Assembly: GCF_033110965.1 (NCBI RefSeq)
Contig: NZ_CP137003.1
Span: forward strand, 3,100,001 to 3,164,000
DNA length: 64,000 bases
Reading direction: 5' to 3'
Source: Raineyella sp. LH-20
GTDB lineage: Bacteria > Actinomycetota > Actinomycetes > Propionibacteriales > Propionibacteriaceae
The translations under genes and the position numbers were made by a program. How positions within the stretch are numbered: the stretch's first letter is position 1; every line of letters begins with the position of its first letter. This document shows, piece after piece, positions 35,840-45,184 of the stretch. Below the pieces are notes generated by a model. It made no database searches. It had not been told where the DNA came from and saw only the letters and a program-made list of their open reading frames with translations.

Positions 35840-36523
35840 GTGCAAGGCCTGATCGAGCTCCTCCAGCAGTACAACGTCCTGTCCGCCTTCTGGATGACGA
35901 TCCGTCTGACGTTGCTCTCCGCGCTGGGTGCGTTGGTCATCGGCACGGTGATCGCCGTGATGCGGGTCTCCCCCATCCCGTCACTGCAACGCTTCGGCGC
36001 CGCGTACGTCACCCTGATCCGGAACACCCCGCTGACGCTCATCGTGACCTTCTGCGTGCTCGGCCTCTACCTCTTCATGAACCTGCGCCTGTTGCCACCG
36101 ACGGTCGATCCACGGGCGCAACTGTTCATCTGGGCGATCATCGCCCTGTCGGGCTACCACGCGACGTTCGTCGCCGAGGGGATCCGTTCGGGCATCAACA
36201 CGGTGCCCAGCGGACAGGCCGAGGCCGCCCGGGCGGTCGGCCTGACCTTCGGCCAGTCGCTCACCCAGGTCGTGCTCCCCCAGGCGATGCGGGCGGCGAT
36301 CACTCCACTGGGCAACACATTCATCGCGCTCACCAAGAACACCACGGTCGTGTCGGCGGTGGGCGTGGCCGAGGCCTCCTACCTGATGAAGAACATGATC
36401 GAGTTCAGCCCCCAGCACCTGTACGCCATCTTCTTCCTGATGGCGCTGGGCTTCGTCATCCTCACCCTGCCGGCCGGCCTGCTCTTCTCCTGGGCCTCGA
36501 CGAAGTGGCAGGTGCAGCGATGA
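35840..36523 (+). CDS. gluC: Glutamate-type ABC transporter permease
   Basis: A 227-residue His/Glu/Gln/Arg/Opine-family permease with about five helices and the EAA loop EAARAVGLTFGQSLTQVVLPQAMRAA (around residues 130-155). The GTG start is preceded by GGAGGTGATCC (35826-35836), an almost full complement to the 16S rRNA 3' end, an exceptionally strong ribosome site. The stop overlaps gluD (ATGA). Confidence 0.93.
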   Translation: MQGLIELLQQYNVLSAFWMTIRLTLLSALGALVIGTVIAVMRVSPIPSLQRFGAAYVTLIRNTPLTLIVTFCVLGLYLFMNLRLLPPTVDPRAQLFIWAIIALSGYHATFVAEGIRSGINTVPSGQAEAARAVGLTFGQSLTQVVLPQAMRAAITPLGNTFIALTKNTTVVSAVGVAEASYLMKNMIEFSPQHLYAIFFLMALGFVILTLPAGLLFSWASTKWQVQR

Positions 36524-37428
36524 GTACCCGGGAAGCGACCGTCCTGTTCGATGCGCCGGGACCGCGAGGGATCGTCCGCAACCGGATCATCGGCCTCGTC
36601 GGCATGGTCCTGATCGCCGCCCTGGTGGTCGGCCTGGTCTGGGGGTTGCGGGCCCAGCTGACCGGCGCGAAGTGGTCGCCGTTCCTGCGTGCCGACACCT
36701 GGCTGGCCTATATCGTGCCCGGCATCATCAACACCGTCCAGGCCGCGGCGATGTCTGTGGTCACCGCCTCGCTGCTCGGTCTCGCCCTGGCTCTCGGACG
36801 GATGTCGTTCAGCCGACCGCTGTCGTGGGTGAGCACCGTGATCATCGAGTTCTTCCGGGCCGTGCCGGTGCTGATGATGATGCTGTTCGTCTACTTCATG
36901 ACGATCTTCGCGCCCTTCATCGCCGATCTCTTCCCCGGCCAGGCGGTCCAGATCAAGCCGCTGGTCGCGGTGGTCGCCGGCCTGACGTTCTACAACTCCG
37001 CCGTGATCGCCGAACTGCTCCGCTCCGGTGTGAGCAGCCTGCCGCGCGGCCAGACCGAGGCCGGCCTCGGCATCGGTCTCAGCATCGGCCAGACCCGGCG
37101 GCTGATCCTGCTGCCGCAGGCGATCACCGCGATGCTCCCGGCGCTGGTCTCCCAGCTGGTCGTGATCGTCAAGGACTCCGCACTCGGCTACATCATCAGC
37201 TACCCCGAGTTGCTGCGTTCCTCGCAGACCCTGGCCGCCCGCTGGTCGAACTCCATCGCGGCGTTCCTGGTCGCCGCGGTGCTGTTCATCATCATCAACT
37301 ACACGTTGACGCGACTGGCCGGTTACCTGGAAGGCCGCTCCCGGTCACGCCAGGCCGGCCGGATCCTCCGACTCGAAGCCCTCGACATGGAGGACCACAC
37401 CCACCAGGAGGTGCCGTTCAAGGAGTGA
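36520..37428 (+). CDS. gluD: Glutamate-type ABC transporter permease
   Basis: A 302-residue second permease, with an N-terminal helix and the same five-helix domain. The EAA loop reads EAGLGIGLSIGQTRRLILLPQAI. It has a hydrophilic C-terminal tail of about 30 residues. The start codon overlaps gluC by 4 bp. The gene ends 7 bp from the convergent rny stop, leaving no room for a separate terminator. Confidence 0.93.
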   Translation: MSTREATVLFDAPGPRGIVRNRIIGLVGMVLIAALVVGLVWGLRAQLTGAKWSPFLRADTWLAYIVPGIINTVQAAAMSVVTASLLGLALALGRMSFSRPLSWVSTVIIEFFRAVPVLMMMLFVYFMTIFAPFIADLFPGQAVQIKPLVAVVAGLTFYNSAVIAELLRSGVSSLPRGQTEAGLGIGLSIGQTRRLILLPQAITAMLPALVSQLVVIVKDSALGYIISYPELLRSSQTLAARWSNSIAAFLVAAVLFIIINYTLTRLAGYLEGRSRSRQAGRILRLEALDMEDHTHQEVPFKE

Positions 37429-37435
37429 GGGTCGA

Positions 37436-39211
37436 TCAGCGGGCCACTTCGGTGGCCCGGGACTCCCGCACGACCGTCACCCGGATCTGACCGGGGTAGG
37501 TGAGTTCCTCCTCCACCTGCTTGGCGATGTCGCGGGCCAGCACCTGGGCCCCGATGTCGTCGACCGCGTCGGGCTCGACCATCACCCGGACCTCACGCCC
37601 GGCCTGCATGGCGAAGACCTTCGACACCCCCTCGTGGGCGGCGGCCAGCGTCTCCAGGCGCTCCAGGCGCTGGACGTACGATTCCAGGGACTCCCGGCGG
37701 GCGCCGGGACGACCGCCGCTCATCGCGTCGCAGGCCTGGGTGAGCACCGCCTCCACCGAGTGCGGCTCGACGTCGTTGTGGTGGGCCTCGATGGCATGCA
37801 CGACATCGTCCGACTCGCCGTACTTGCGGGCCAGGTCGGCGCCGATCACCGCGTGCGGGCCCTGTACCTCGTGGGTGAGCGCCTTGCCGATGTCGTGCAG
37901 GAACGCGCCGCGCTTGCAGCTGGCGACGTCCAACTGCAGCTCCGCGGCCATCACCCCGGCGATGTTGGCGCACTCGACCAGGTGCTTGAGCACGTTCTGG
38001 CCGTACGAGGTGCGGTAGCGCAGCCGTCCCATCAGGGTGACCAGTTCCGGGTGCAAGTCGTGGATGCCGACCGCCAGCAGCGCGTCCTCGGCGGCCTGCT
38101 GGCAGCGGTCGGCGATCCGGCGCTGGGACCGCTCGTAGACCTGTTCGATCCGGGCCGGGTGGATCCGGCCGTCGGCGATCAGCTCCATCAGGGTCAGCCG
38201 CGCCGTCTCGCGGCGCACCGGGTCGAAGCAGGACAGCAGCACCGTCTCGGGGGTGTCGTCGATCAGGACGTTCACCCCGGTGATCTGCTCGAAGGAGCGG
38301 ATGTTGCGGCCCTCGCGACCGATGATCCGGCCCTTCATCTCGTCACCGGGCAGATCGACGGTCGACACCACCGATTCGGCCGTCTGCTCCGGCGCCAGCC
38401 GCTGGATCGCCTCGACGATCACCGCCTGGGCCTTCACCTCGGCGTGCCGGCGGGCCTCCGTCTCGATGTCGCGGGCGATGATCGCGGCCTGCCGCTTGGA
38501 GTCCTGCCGGGCGACGGCAAGGACCTCTTCGCGGGCCTGGTCCGCGCTGAGCCCGGCGATCCGCTCCAGCGCCTCCCGCTGCTCCGTCTCCGCCGCGGTC
38601 AGTGCCGCCGCCCGCTCCTGCAACGCCTCGCTCTGTTCTTGGGCCTCGGCACGACGCCGTTCCAGCTCCGACCCGTCCCGGTCCAGGCGCTCCTCGCGCT
38701 CGGTGAGACGGTGCTCCCGGCGTTCCTGGCTCAATCGGATCTCGCGGATCTCGTCGTGCTGGGTCTGGGAGAACGACGCCGCCTCGCCGCGCAGCCGCTC
38801 CCCTTCGAGCTGCGCCTCCTCCGCCTCACGCAGGGCGGTCTGGGCCTTCAGCCGCAGTTCCTCGGCGATCGACCTGATCGACTGGTCGTAGCTGTCCGCC
38901 TCGTCACGCACGGTGCGCTGATAGGTCTCCGCCTCGGCTCTCAGCCGGGTGGCCTGGGAGCGCACCGCCTCGGCCTCGGCCTCGCCGTCCGCGCGCAGAT
39001 CACGAGCCTCTTCCAGCGCCCTGACCCGCAGCGCCTCGATCTCCTGCTGGGCCTCGGCCCGCAGTCTGGCGACCTCCTCCAGCTGCGCCGGCGTCGGGCC
39101 CTGCGGCCCGGCCGCCCGGGAACGGCGCAGCAGGATGGCGGCGAGCACCCCGATGGCGATCAGGACGATCACCAGAAGTCCGAGGACCAAGAACCCGACC
39201 GTCGAGTTCAT
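37436..39211 (-). CDS. rny: Ribonuclease Y
   Basis: A 591-residue membrane-anchored endoribonuclease that starts mRNA decay. The N-terminal helix (VGFLVLGLLVIVLIAIGVLAAIL is within residues 4-26) is followed by a long coiled coil rich in Glu/Ala/Arg (about 40-270). Then come a KH domain (GRIIGREGRNIRSFEQITGV) and an HD domain with HDIGKAL. The ATG at 39211 is preceded by GGGAG and places the membrane helix at the N terminus. Confidence 0.95.
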   Translation of the reverse strand: MNSTVGFLVLGLLVIVLIAIGVLAAILLRRSRAAGPQGPTPAQLEEVARLRAEAQQEIEALRVRALEEARDLRADGEAEAEAVRSQATRLRAEAETYQRTVRDEADSYDQSIRSIAEELRLKAQTALREAEEAQLEGERLRGEAASFSQTQHDEIREIRLSQERREHRLTEREERLDRDGSELERRRAEAQEQSEALQERAAALTAAETEQREALERIAGLSADQAREEVLAVARQDSKRQAAIIARDIETEARRHAEVKAQAVIVEAIQRLAPEQTAESVVSTVDLPGDEMKGRIIGREGRNIRSFEQITGVNVLIDDTPETVLLSCFDPVRRETARLTLMELIADGRIHPARIEQVYERSQRRIADRCQQAAEDALLAVGIHDLHPELVTLMGRLRYRTSYGQNVLKHLVECANIAGVMAAELQLDVASCKRGAFLHDIGKALTHEVQGPHAVIGADLARKYGESDDVVHAIEAHHNDVEPHSVEAVLTQACDAMSGGRPGARRESLESYVQRLERLETLAAAHEGVSKVFAMQAGREVRVMVEPDAVDDIGAQVLARDIAKQVEEELTYPGQIRVTVVRESRATEVAR

Positions 39212-39498
39212 GTGGCATGCACTCCCTTTCAACACGCGTCCGTGCAGGTTGGGAGGGCGCTACAGCGTGGTGCACCGAATGGCCGGACATCTGCCGATGC
39301 CGGCCACCTCGGTAACCATCTCTATCGTGCGTGGGGTCGTACGACCCCGATATGCATCACGTACGTCGGTGAAGGATCACGCGTCGGTGAAGGATCACTG
39401 CACTACCCTCAGCCGGCATTTTACTGAGGGTCGCCAAACTGTGCTGAACCTTGGCTCCGTCGATGGGCCGTGTCGGACCCAGATCGCCGCGGCGAGCC
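39212..39498. promoter_or_regulatory. rny upstream region with palindrome and tandem repeat
   Basis: Contains a perfect 16-bp palindrome GGGGTCGTACGACCCC (39333-39348) and a 17-bp direct repeat CGTCGGTGAAGGATCAC at 39364-39380 and 39382-39398. Either the recX terminator, an rny operator, or both. Confidence 0.45.
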
Positions 39499-40128
39499 TC
39501 AGTGGTCGTCGCCGAACCCGGCGGACCCACCGGTCCCCGGCCTGGTGCCGAACCCGCCATCGGCGTCGAACCCGGCCGAGTCGATTCCCTCGCTCGACTC
39601 GAACCCGGAGGACTCGTCCAGGTCGAGGTCGACGGCAGAGGCCACCCGCGAGGTCACCGAGGCGGAGAACCCGCGGCGGGCCAGGGCCGCGACCAGCCGT
39701 CGGCGCCGGACCTCGGGAGCCAGTCCGGTCATCGACCGGACCTTGCGCTCGGCCAACGCCAGGGCGGCGTCGTACTCCGCGTCGGCGTCGACCACCTGCA
39801 GCACCTCGTCGAGAATGTCCCGGTCGATGCCCTTCTTCACCAGTTCGTCCCGCAGAGCCCGTACGGACAGGTGCTTGCGCTCCTGCCGGGAGGCGACCCA
39901 GGCCTCGGCGAAGGCCCGGTCATCGACCAGTCCGACCTCGGTCAGCCGGTCGAGCACGACCGCGGCCACCTCGGGATCGGTGCCCCGTTTCGCCAGGGCC
40001 TGCTCCAGTTCCCGACGGGAGTGGGCGCGGTCGGTGAGCCGACGGAGCACGATCTCCCGCGCGATGTCGTACGGATCGGCCTCCGGGTCCGGATTGTCCT
40101 CCGGACCCGGTGCGCGGCGTCCTGACAT
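39499..40128 (-). CDS. recX: RecA regulator RecX
   Basis: A 209-residue protein with three-helix RecX repeats (REIVLRRLTDRAHSRRELEQALAKRG ... LVDDRAFAEAWVASR ... AALARRGFS). It modulates RecA filaments. It begins 2 bp after the recA stop, so the two are co-transcribed. The last ~45 residues are a low-complexity Gly/Ser/Asp tail not part of the RecX fold. Confidence 0.93.
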   Translation of the reverse strand: MSGRRAPGPEDNPDPEADPYDIAREIVLRRLTDRAHSRRELEQALAKRGTDPEVAAVVLDRLTEVGLVDDRAFAEAWVASRQERKHLSVRALRDELVKKGIDRDILDEVLQVVDADAEYDAALALAERKVRSMTGLAPEVRRRRLVAALARRGFSASVTSRVASAVDLDLDESSGFESSEGIDSAGFDADGGFGTRPGTGGSAGFGDDH

Positions 40129-40130
40129 GC

Positions 40131-41192
40131 TCAGAACTTCACCTCGCCCGTCTCAGGGTCGATGTCCTCCTCGGCATCGCCCGCGACGGCGTCAGGATCG
40201 ACCCCGATGCCCATCTTGGCCTTGATCTTGGTCTCCAGCTCGGTCGCCACCTCCGGGTGGGTCTTGAGGAAGTTACGGGCGTTCTCCTTGCCCTGACCCA
40301 GCTGGTCGCTGTCGTAGGTGAACCAGGCGCCGGCCTTGCGGACCAGGCCGGTCTCCACACCCATGTCGATCAGCGAGCCCTCGCGGCTGATGCCCTCGCC
40401 GTAGATGATGTCGAACTCGGCCTGCTTGAACGGCGGGGCCACCTTGTTCTTGACCACCTTGACGCGGGTCCGGTTGCCGACCATCTCGGTGCCGTCCTTC
40501 AGCGTCTCGATCCGCCGTACGTCGAGACGCACCGAGGCGTAGAACTTCAGCGCCCGGCCGCCCGTGGTGGTCTCGGGGTTGCCGAACATGACGCCGATCT
40601 TCTCGCGGAGCTGGTTGATGAAGATCGCTGTGGTGCCGGCGCTGCTGAGTGCACCGGTCATCTTGCGCAGTGCCTGGCTCATCAGTCGGGCCTGCAGGCC
40701 GACGTGCGAGTCACCCATCTCGCCCTCGATCTCGGCGCGCGGGGTCAGCGCGGCGACCGAGTCGATGACGATGAGTGCCAGCGCGCCGGAGCGGACCAGC
40801 ATGTCGGCGATCTCCAGGGCCTGCTCGCCGTTGTCCGGCTGGCTGACCAGCAGCGCGTCGGTGTCGACGCCGAGCTTCTTGGCGTACTCGGGGTCGAGCG
40901 CGTGCTCCGCGTCGATGAAGGCGCAGATGCCGCCCTGCTTCTGCGCCTGGGCCACCGCGTGCAGAGCCACGGTCGTCTTGCCGGAGGACTCCGGACCGTA
41001 GATCTCGACGACCCGGCCGCGCGGCAGGCCACCGACGCCGAGCGCGATGTCCAGCGCCACCGACCCGGTGGGGATCACCTCGATGTTGGCGTGCGTCCTG
41101 TCCCCCAGACGCATCACCGACCCCTTGCCGTACTGCTTCTCGATCTGGCCGAGCGCGGCGTTCAGCGCCTGCTCGCGGTTGTTGACTGCCAT
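40131..41192 (-). CDS. recA: Recombinase RecA
   Basis: A 353-residue strand-exchange protein and LexA co-protease. It begins [20 protein letters not shown] and has Walker [10 protein letters not shown] (66-74), Walker [13 protein letters not shown] and the [22 protein letters not shown] stretch. AAAGGGCGAG lies before this ATG, and the length is standard. The frame is open 101 codons further upstream, but that part is rich in rare AGG/AGA/CGA codons and is probably leader. The SOS box is at 41580. Confidence 0.97.
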   Translation of the reverse strand: MAVNNREQALNAALGQIEKQYGKGSVMRLGDRTHANIEVIPTGSVALDIALGVGGLPRGRVVEIYGPESSGKTTVALHAVAQAQKQGGICAFIDAEHALDPEYAKKLGVDTDALLVSQPDNGEQALEIADMLVRSGALALIVIDSVAALTPRAEIEGEMGDSHVGLQARLMSQALRKMTGALSSAGTTAIFINQLREKIGVMFGNPETTTGGRALKFYASVRLDVRRIETLKDGTEMVGNRTRVKVVKNKVAPPFKQAEFDIIYGEGISREGSLIDMGVETGLVRKAGAWFTYDSDQLGQGKENARNFLKTHPEVATELETKIKAKMGIGVDPDAVAGDAEEDIDPETGEVKF

Positions 41193-41579
41193 CGGCTCGC
41201 CCTTTCGTCTCCCCGTCGCCGGGACGTTCGTTCCCCGCTTGGCGGGTAGGTCGGGGGCGCCGCGCCTCGTGCCCGAGCCCCGTTGTCGTCGGTCGTCACC
41301 GTCACCGCTCTTCGCGGTCACCGTTCTCCCTGTGGCCACCTTCCGGGTGACAGTCCTGCGCGCTGCCGGCTGTCGCGTCGCCCGTCCCGGTGGTGTCGAT
41401 CCTGCAGTTGTCGATCCTGTTGCGCCCCCGTCGCTTCGCTCGGGTCCGCCCTGTCCTTCGGTCTTCCTCGCCGTCGTCGTCATCGCCGACAACATTAGGC
41501 TGGACCACTGACAGTGCCGCGGCCCTCTTGTCTGCTGGGGACAGATGACGGGGACACCACGTCCTCCGTGAACAACTTA
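41193..41579 (-). other. Long recA leader with an open but poorly coding frame
   Basis: About 390 nt separate the SOS box from the recA ATG. The frame is open from 41495 and would encode a Thr/Arg/Gly-rich stretch with many rare codons and no ribosome site. More likely a long 5' untranslated region than an N-terminal extension. Confidence 0.45.
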
Positions 41580-41595
41580 GCGAACAGGTGTTCGA
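41580..41595. promoter_or_regulatory. LexA-binding SOS box of recA
   Basis: On the minus strand TCGAACACCTGTTCGC, matching TCGAAC-N4-GTTCGA at 11 of 12 positions. Located between recA and DUF3046, pointing to SOS induction of recA-recX. Confidence 0.88.
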
Positions 41596-41670
41596 TCCTG
41601 CACAATTCCGTCGGCGTGTCGGCACGGATCGTACGACGGTCCCGGCGCCGTGCCGGCAACGGCAGCCGCG

Positions 41671-41865
41671 TCAGCGCTCCGAGGCGGGGAGCTCCAGAGC
41701 GGCCCAGCAGGCCCGCCAGACCGTCTTCGGTGGCACTCCTGCGGCCAGCGCTTCGACCGCGGTGCGTCCGGCGAGGTCGGCCATCACGTGTTGCTCCGCC
41801 CACACCCGGGCGTACGCCGACCCGAGATGATGCTCGAGTCTGCGCCACAGTTCCGTCTCCCGCAC
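41671..41865 (-). CDS. DUF3046 protein
   Basis: A 64-residue protein: WRRLEHHLGSAYARVWAEQHVM, GRTAVEALAAGV, KTVWRACWAALELP. This matches the actinobacterial DUF3046 family, which is regularly encoded next to recA. Function unknown. Confidence 0.85.
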   Translation of the reverse strand: MRETELWRRLEHHLGSAYARVWAEQHVMADLAGRTAVEALAAGVPPKTVWRACWAALELPASER

Positions 41866-41918
41866 CCGGACACAGTACCCGCCCGCGCACGTACCGTCGG
41901 TCCTCCGACCGGGATCGG

Positions 41919-42233
41919 TCAGGCAGCGGTCGCGGTCGCCTGGGGCCGCAGCGGAAGCGGGGTGATGGTGCGCTCGGTGACGGCCATCCGCTCGGCGACG
42001 TCGCCGATCACGTGGGACATCGGCACGTTGAGCGCACCGCAGATCGCCGCGAGGAGCTCACTGGAGGCTTCCTTCTGGCCCCTCTCGACCTCCGAGAGGT
42101 ACCCCAGACTCACCCCGGCACGCCGGGACACGTCCCGGAGTGTCTTGCCCTGTGTCACACGCTCGGAGCGCAGAGCGGCACCAAGGTGCTCGCGCATCAA
42201 CGCGGGCCTGGCGATGTCGGTGACAGGGGTCAT
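41919..42233 (-). CDS. clgR: ClgR-type XRE regulator of Clp protease genes
   Basis: A 104-residue regulator. The helix-turn-helix [36 protein letters not shown] is near-diagnostic of ClgR/PopR, which activates clpP/clpC and DNA-repair genes after proteotoxic stress. It usually lies between cinA/pgsA and recA, exactly as here. Ends in AA, a typical ClpP-degradable C terminus (ATATAA), consistent with ClgR being a Clp substrate. Confidence 0.9.
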   Translation of the reverse strand: MTPVTDIARPALMREHLGAALRSERVTQGKTLRDVSRRAGVSLGYLSEVERGQKEASSELLAAICGALNVPMSHVIGDVAERMAVTERTITPLPLRPQATATAA

Positions 42234-42287
42234 GGCGTCAGCTTACCCGCCGGGCGATCACCCGCCCACCCGGACGCGCGCGCCGAT

Positions 42288-43079
42288 TCAGTGGCTCCGC
42301 CACGCCTCGACCAGCTGTCGGAGGGCGGCCTCGACGGTCTGCGTACGGATCGCATGGCGGTCGCCGTCGAACCGATACTGCTCGACCGCCGCGCCCACCC
42401 GATCCGCCACCGCGACGTAGACCGTGCCCGCCGGATGGTCCTCCTGCGGGTCGGGCCCGGCGACACCGGTGACGGCCACGCCCCAGTCCGCGGCGCAGGT
42501 CTCGCGCGCACCGGCGGCCATCGCCAGCGCCGTGGACGGGGCGACCGCGCCGTCCCGGGCCAGCTCGCCGGGATCCACCCGGGCCAGGGTGTGCTTCAGG
42601 TCGGTGGCGTACGTGATCAGACCGCCGCGGAAGACCGTCGAGGCACCGGGCACGGAGGTCAGCGTCGCTCCGAGCAGGCCGCCGGTCAGCGACTCGCAGG
42701 TCGCCAGGGTCGCCGCCCCGCGCTCGAGGAGCGCCAGCACCGTCATCGCAAGGGCGTACGCCGCATCGCTGGGGGCCGCCCCGCGGGAGACCCCGGCCGC
42801 CCCGCCGGATCCGACCGCGCGGTCGATCGCCGTCGCGCGCCCCACTGCGGCGGACCGGACGTCGGCGGTGCGGACCGCGGTCCGGCCGGTGAGCAGGTCC
42901 ACCGGAGACCGGTCCCGGGGCGCGAACACCACCGGTGCGAGGCCGCTCACCGGACCGTCCGTAGTGGCAGGACAGGGCGTCGGCGGACAGGGCGTCGTCG
43001 GACAGGACCGGGGCATCGCCGCCGGATAGCTCCAGGGCGCCGGATCCAGGCGGTCCGTGGGAAGGTCGGGGCGGATCAT
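42288..43079 (-). CDS. cinA: CinA C-terminal (PncC/NMN amidohydrolase-like) domain protein
   Basis: A 263-residue protein. The C-terminal ~160 residues are the CinA/PncC domain (LATCESLTGGLLGATLTSVPGAS, GGLITYATDLK, GVAVTGVAGPDP), which deamidates nicotinamide mononucleotide in studied members. The first ~100 residues are proline/cysteine/arginine-rich and match no domain. The ATG at 43079 overlaps the pgsA stop (ATGA), which favours this start even though the N-terminal part looks unusual. Confidence 0.85.
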   Translation of the reverse strand: MIRPDLPTDRLDPAPWSYPAAMPRSCPTTPCPPTPCPATTDGPVSGLAPVVFAPRDRSPVDLLTGRTAVRTADVRSAAVGRATAIDRAVGSGGAAGVSRGAAPSDAAYALAMTVLALLERGAATLATCESLTGGLLGATLTSVPGASTVFRGGLITYATDLKHTLARVDPGELARDGAVAPSTALAMAAGARETCAADWGVAVTGVAGPDPQEDHPAGTVYVAVADRVGAAVEQYRFDGDRHAIRTQTVEAALRQLVEAWRSH

Positions 43080-43687
43080 CGTGCGTCGGGATGGTCGGCC
43101 AGGTAGGCGGCCCGCATCCGCACCGCCTCCCGTAGGTAGTCCAGACCGGTCAACACGGTGAGCAGGAAGGCCGCCGCCATCAACACCCAGGAGATGACCT
43201 CGACGACACCACCGAGGGACAGGCCCGCTGCGGGCAACGGCAGCAGGTAGAGCACCAGTGCCGCCGACTGGGTCATCGTCTTCAGCTTCCCGCCGCGGTT
43301 GGCCGCCATCACCCCGTACTTCAAGATGAAGAACCGCATCACGGTGATGCCCCACTCGCGCAGCAGGATGACGATCGTCACCCACCACCACAGTTCGCCG
43401 ATGATGCTCAGGCCGATGAACGCCATGCCGGTGAGCGCCTTGTCGGCGATCGGGTCCATCAGCTTGCCGAAGCTGGTGATCAGGTGGCGCGAGCGGGCCA
43501 GGTGGCCGTCGACGAAGTCGGTGGCCATCGCCACGATGAAGACGCCGGTAGTGGCCCACCGCCAGCCGGCCGCCTCCGGGTGGGAGAGCAGCATCCAACC
43601 GAACAGCGGCACCAGCAGGATGCGCAGGACGGTCAGGGCGTTGGGGACGTTCCAGGGGGACGGCTCGGCACCGGGCTCCGCGCTCAT
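43076..43687 (-). CDS. pgsA: CDP-alcohol phosphatidyltransferase (PgsA-type)
   Basis: A 203-residue membrane enzyme making phosphatidylglycerol phosphate (or a related lipid) from CDP-diacylglycerol. The full family motif is visible: DFVDGHLAR, then eight residues, G-x3-D-x3-D (GKLMDPIAD). About five to six membrane helices. It overlaps rimO by 4 bp and cinA by 4 bp, so the three are coupled. Confidence 0.92.
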   Translation of the reverse strand: MSAEPGAEPSPWNVPNALTVLRILLVPLFGWMLLSHPEAAGWRWATTGVFIVAMATDFVDGHLARSRHLITSFGKLMDPIADKALTGMAFIGLSIIGELWWWVTIVILLREWGITVMRFFILKYGVMAANRGGKLKTMTQSAALVLYLLPLPAAGLSLGGVVEVISWVLMAAAFLLTVLTGLDYLREAVRMRAAYLADHPDAR

Positions 43688-45153
43688 CGGAGGCCCGCCA
43701 GCGGTCGGGCCACCAGGTCGATGCCCTCGGCGTCGGTCACCCGCGCCCGGACGAGGTCGCCGACGGCGTACGACTCGCCGTCCGGTCCGTCCGGGGCGGA
43801 AAGGTCGAGACTGGTCACCCCGTCGACCTCCGGTCCCTGGTGGGCGGCACGGCCCACCCAGCTGCCGTCCTCCTCGTCACGCCCCTCGAGCAGGACGGTG
43901 ATCTCGTCACCGACCCGGTCGGCGGCACGGTCCTCCATCACCTCCATGACGAGGTCGGCGAGCATCGCCCGACGGTCCTCGATCTCGTCCTCGGGCAGGT
44001 GCCCGTCGAGGCGTACGCCCTCGGTGCCCTCCTCGTCGGAGTAGGGGAAGACGCCGCACACGTCGAGCCGTGCCGCGCGCAGGAAGTCCGCGAGCAGTTC
44101 GACGTCCCGCTCGGTCTCGCCGGGGAAGCCGGCGATGACGTTGGCCCGGATGCCGGCCTGCGGGGCGGCGGCGCGGACCCGGCCGATCAGGTCGAGGAAG
44201 GACTCCGGGTCGCCGAAGCGGCGCATCCGGCGCAGCACGTCCGGCGCGGCGTGTTGGAAGGACAGGTCGAAGTAGTCGACCACCGTGTCCAGCCGGGCCA
44301 TCGTCTCGACCAGCCCGGGGCGGATCTCGGCCGGCTGCAGGTAGCTGACCCGGATCCACGGAAGCTCGTCGATCCTCGACAGCTCGCGGAGCAGTGCCTC
44401 CAGATCGTGTCCGGCGCCGAGATCCTTGCCGTACGAGGAGGTGTTCTCGGAGACCAGGAAGGCCTCGCGCACCCCCTGGCTCGCCAGCCAGCGGGCCTCC
44501 GCGACGACATCGTCGAGAGTACGGGAGACGTACGATCCGCGGAAGGACGGGATGGCGCAGAAGGCGCACCGTCGGTCGCAGCCGGAGGCGATCTTCAGCG
44601 GCGCGGACGGCGCCCCGGAGAGCCGACGGTGGAACGTACGCGGACCACTGGCCGGCGCGGCGGCATCGGCGTGGGTCACACCGGGGACGACGATGCCGGC
44701 CGCGGCCGCCTGGCGCTCGACCGGGGTGATCGGCAGCAGCTCGCGGCGGTCGCGCGGGACGTGCGGGGTGGGCCGGGCGCCCTGCAGGATGCCCTGCAGA
44801 CGGGCGGCGATGTCGTCGTAGTCGTCGAAGCCGAGGATGTCGGCCTCCGGCAGCTCGGCGGCCAGGTCGGCACCGTAGCGCTCCGCCATGCAGCCGACCG
44901 CCACGACGGCCTTCGTACGACCCTCTGCCTTCAGGTCGGCGGCCTCGAGGAGCACCTCGACGGACTCCTGCTTCGCCTGGGTGATGAAGCCGCAGGTGTT
45001 GACCATCACCGCGTCGGCGCCCTCGGCGTCGTCGACGAGGCGGAAGCCGCCCGCGGCCAGCCGGCCGGCGAGTTCTTCGGAATCGACGTCGTTGCGTGCA
45101 CAGCCCAAGGAGACCAGGTGCACCGACAGCAGGTCTGATGTTTCGCCACTCAT
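43684..45153 (-). CDS. rimO: Ribosomal protein S12 methylthiotransferase
   Basis: A 489-residue radical SAM methylthiotransferase that modifies an aspartate of ribosomal protein S12. N-terminal cluster cysteines are Cys18 (SLGCARN), Cys54 (NTCGF) and Cys88 (GCMAER). The radical SAM motif CDRRCAFC gives Cys192, 196 and 199. A C-terminal TRAM domain is present. SLGCARN distinguishes it from MiaB (encoded at 32-34 kb). Heads the rimO-pgsA-cinA set. Confidence 0.95.
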   Translation of the reverse strand: MSGETSDLLSVHLVSLGCARNDVDSEELAGRLAAGGFRLVDDAEGADAVMVNTCGFITQAKQESVEVLLEAADLKAEGRTKAVVAVGCMAERYGADLAAELPEADILGFDDYDDIAARLQGILQGARPTPHVPRDRRELLPITPVERQAAAAGIVVPGVTHADAAAPASGPRTFHRRLSGAPSAPLKIASGCDRRCAFCAIPSFRGSYVSRTLDDVVAEARWLASQGVREAFLVSENTSSYGKDLGAGHDLEALLRELSRIDELPWIRVSYLQPAEIRPGLVETMARLDTVVDYFDLSFQHAAPDVLRRMRRFGDPESFLDLIGRVRAAAPQAGIRANVIAGFPGETERDVELLADFLRAARLDVCGVFPYSDEEGTEGVRLDGHLPEDEIEDRRAMLADLVMEVMEDRAADRVGDEITVLLEGRDEEDGSWVGRAAHQGPEVDGVTSLDLSAPDGPDGESYAVGDLVRARVTDAEGIDLVARPLAGLR

Positions 45154-45184
45154 GATGCCGTCCAGTATCCCCCACGTCCGCCGT

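Noticed and set aside
41193-41495. RecA with a 101-residue N-terminal extension
   Set aside because: Rare codons, no ribosome site at 41495, and a good start with a normal RecA N terminus at 41192. Kept only as a question in the findings.
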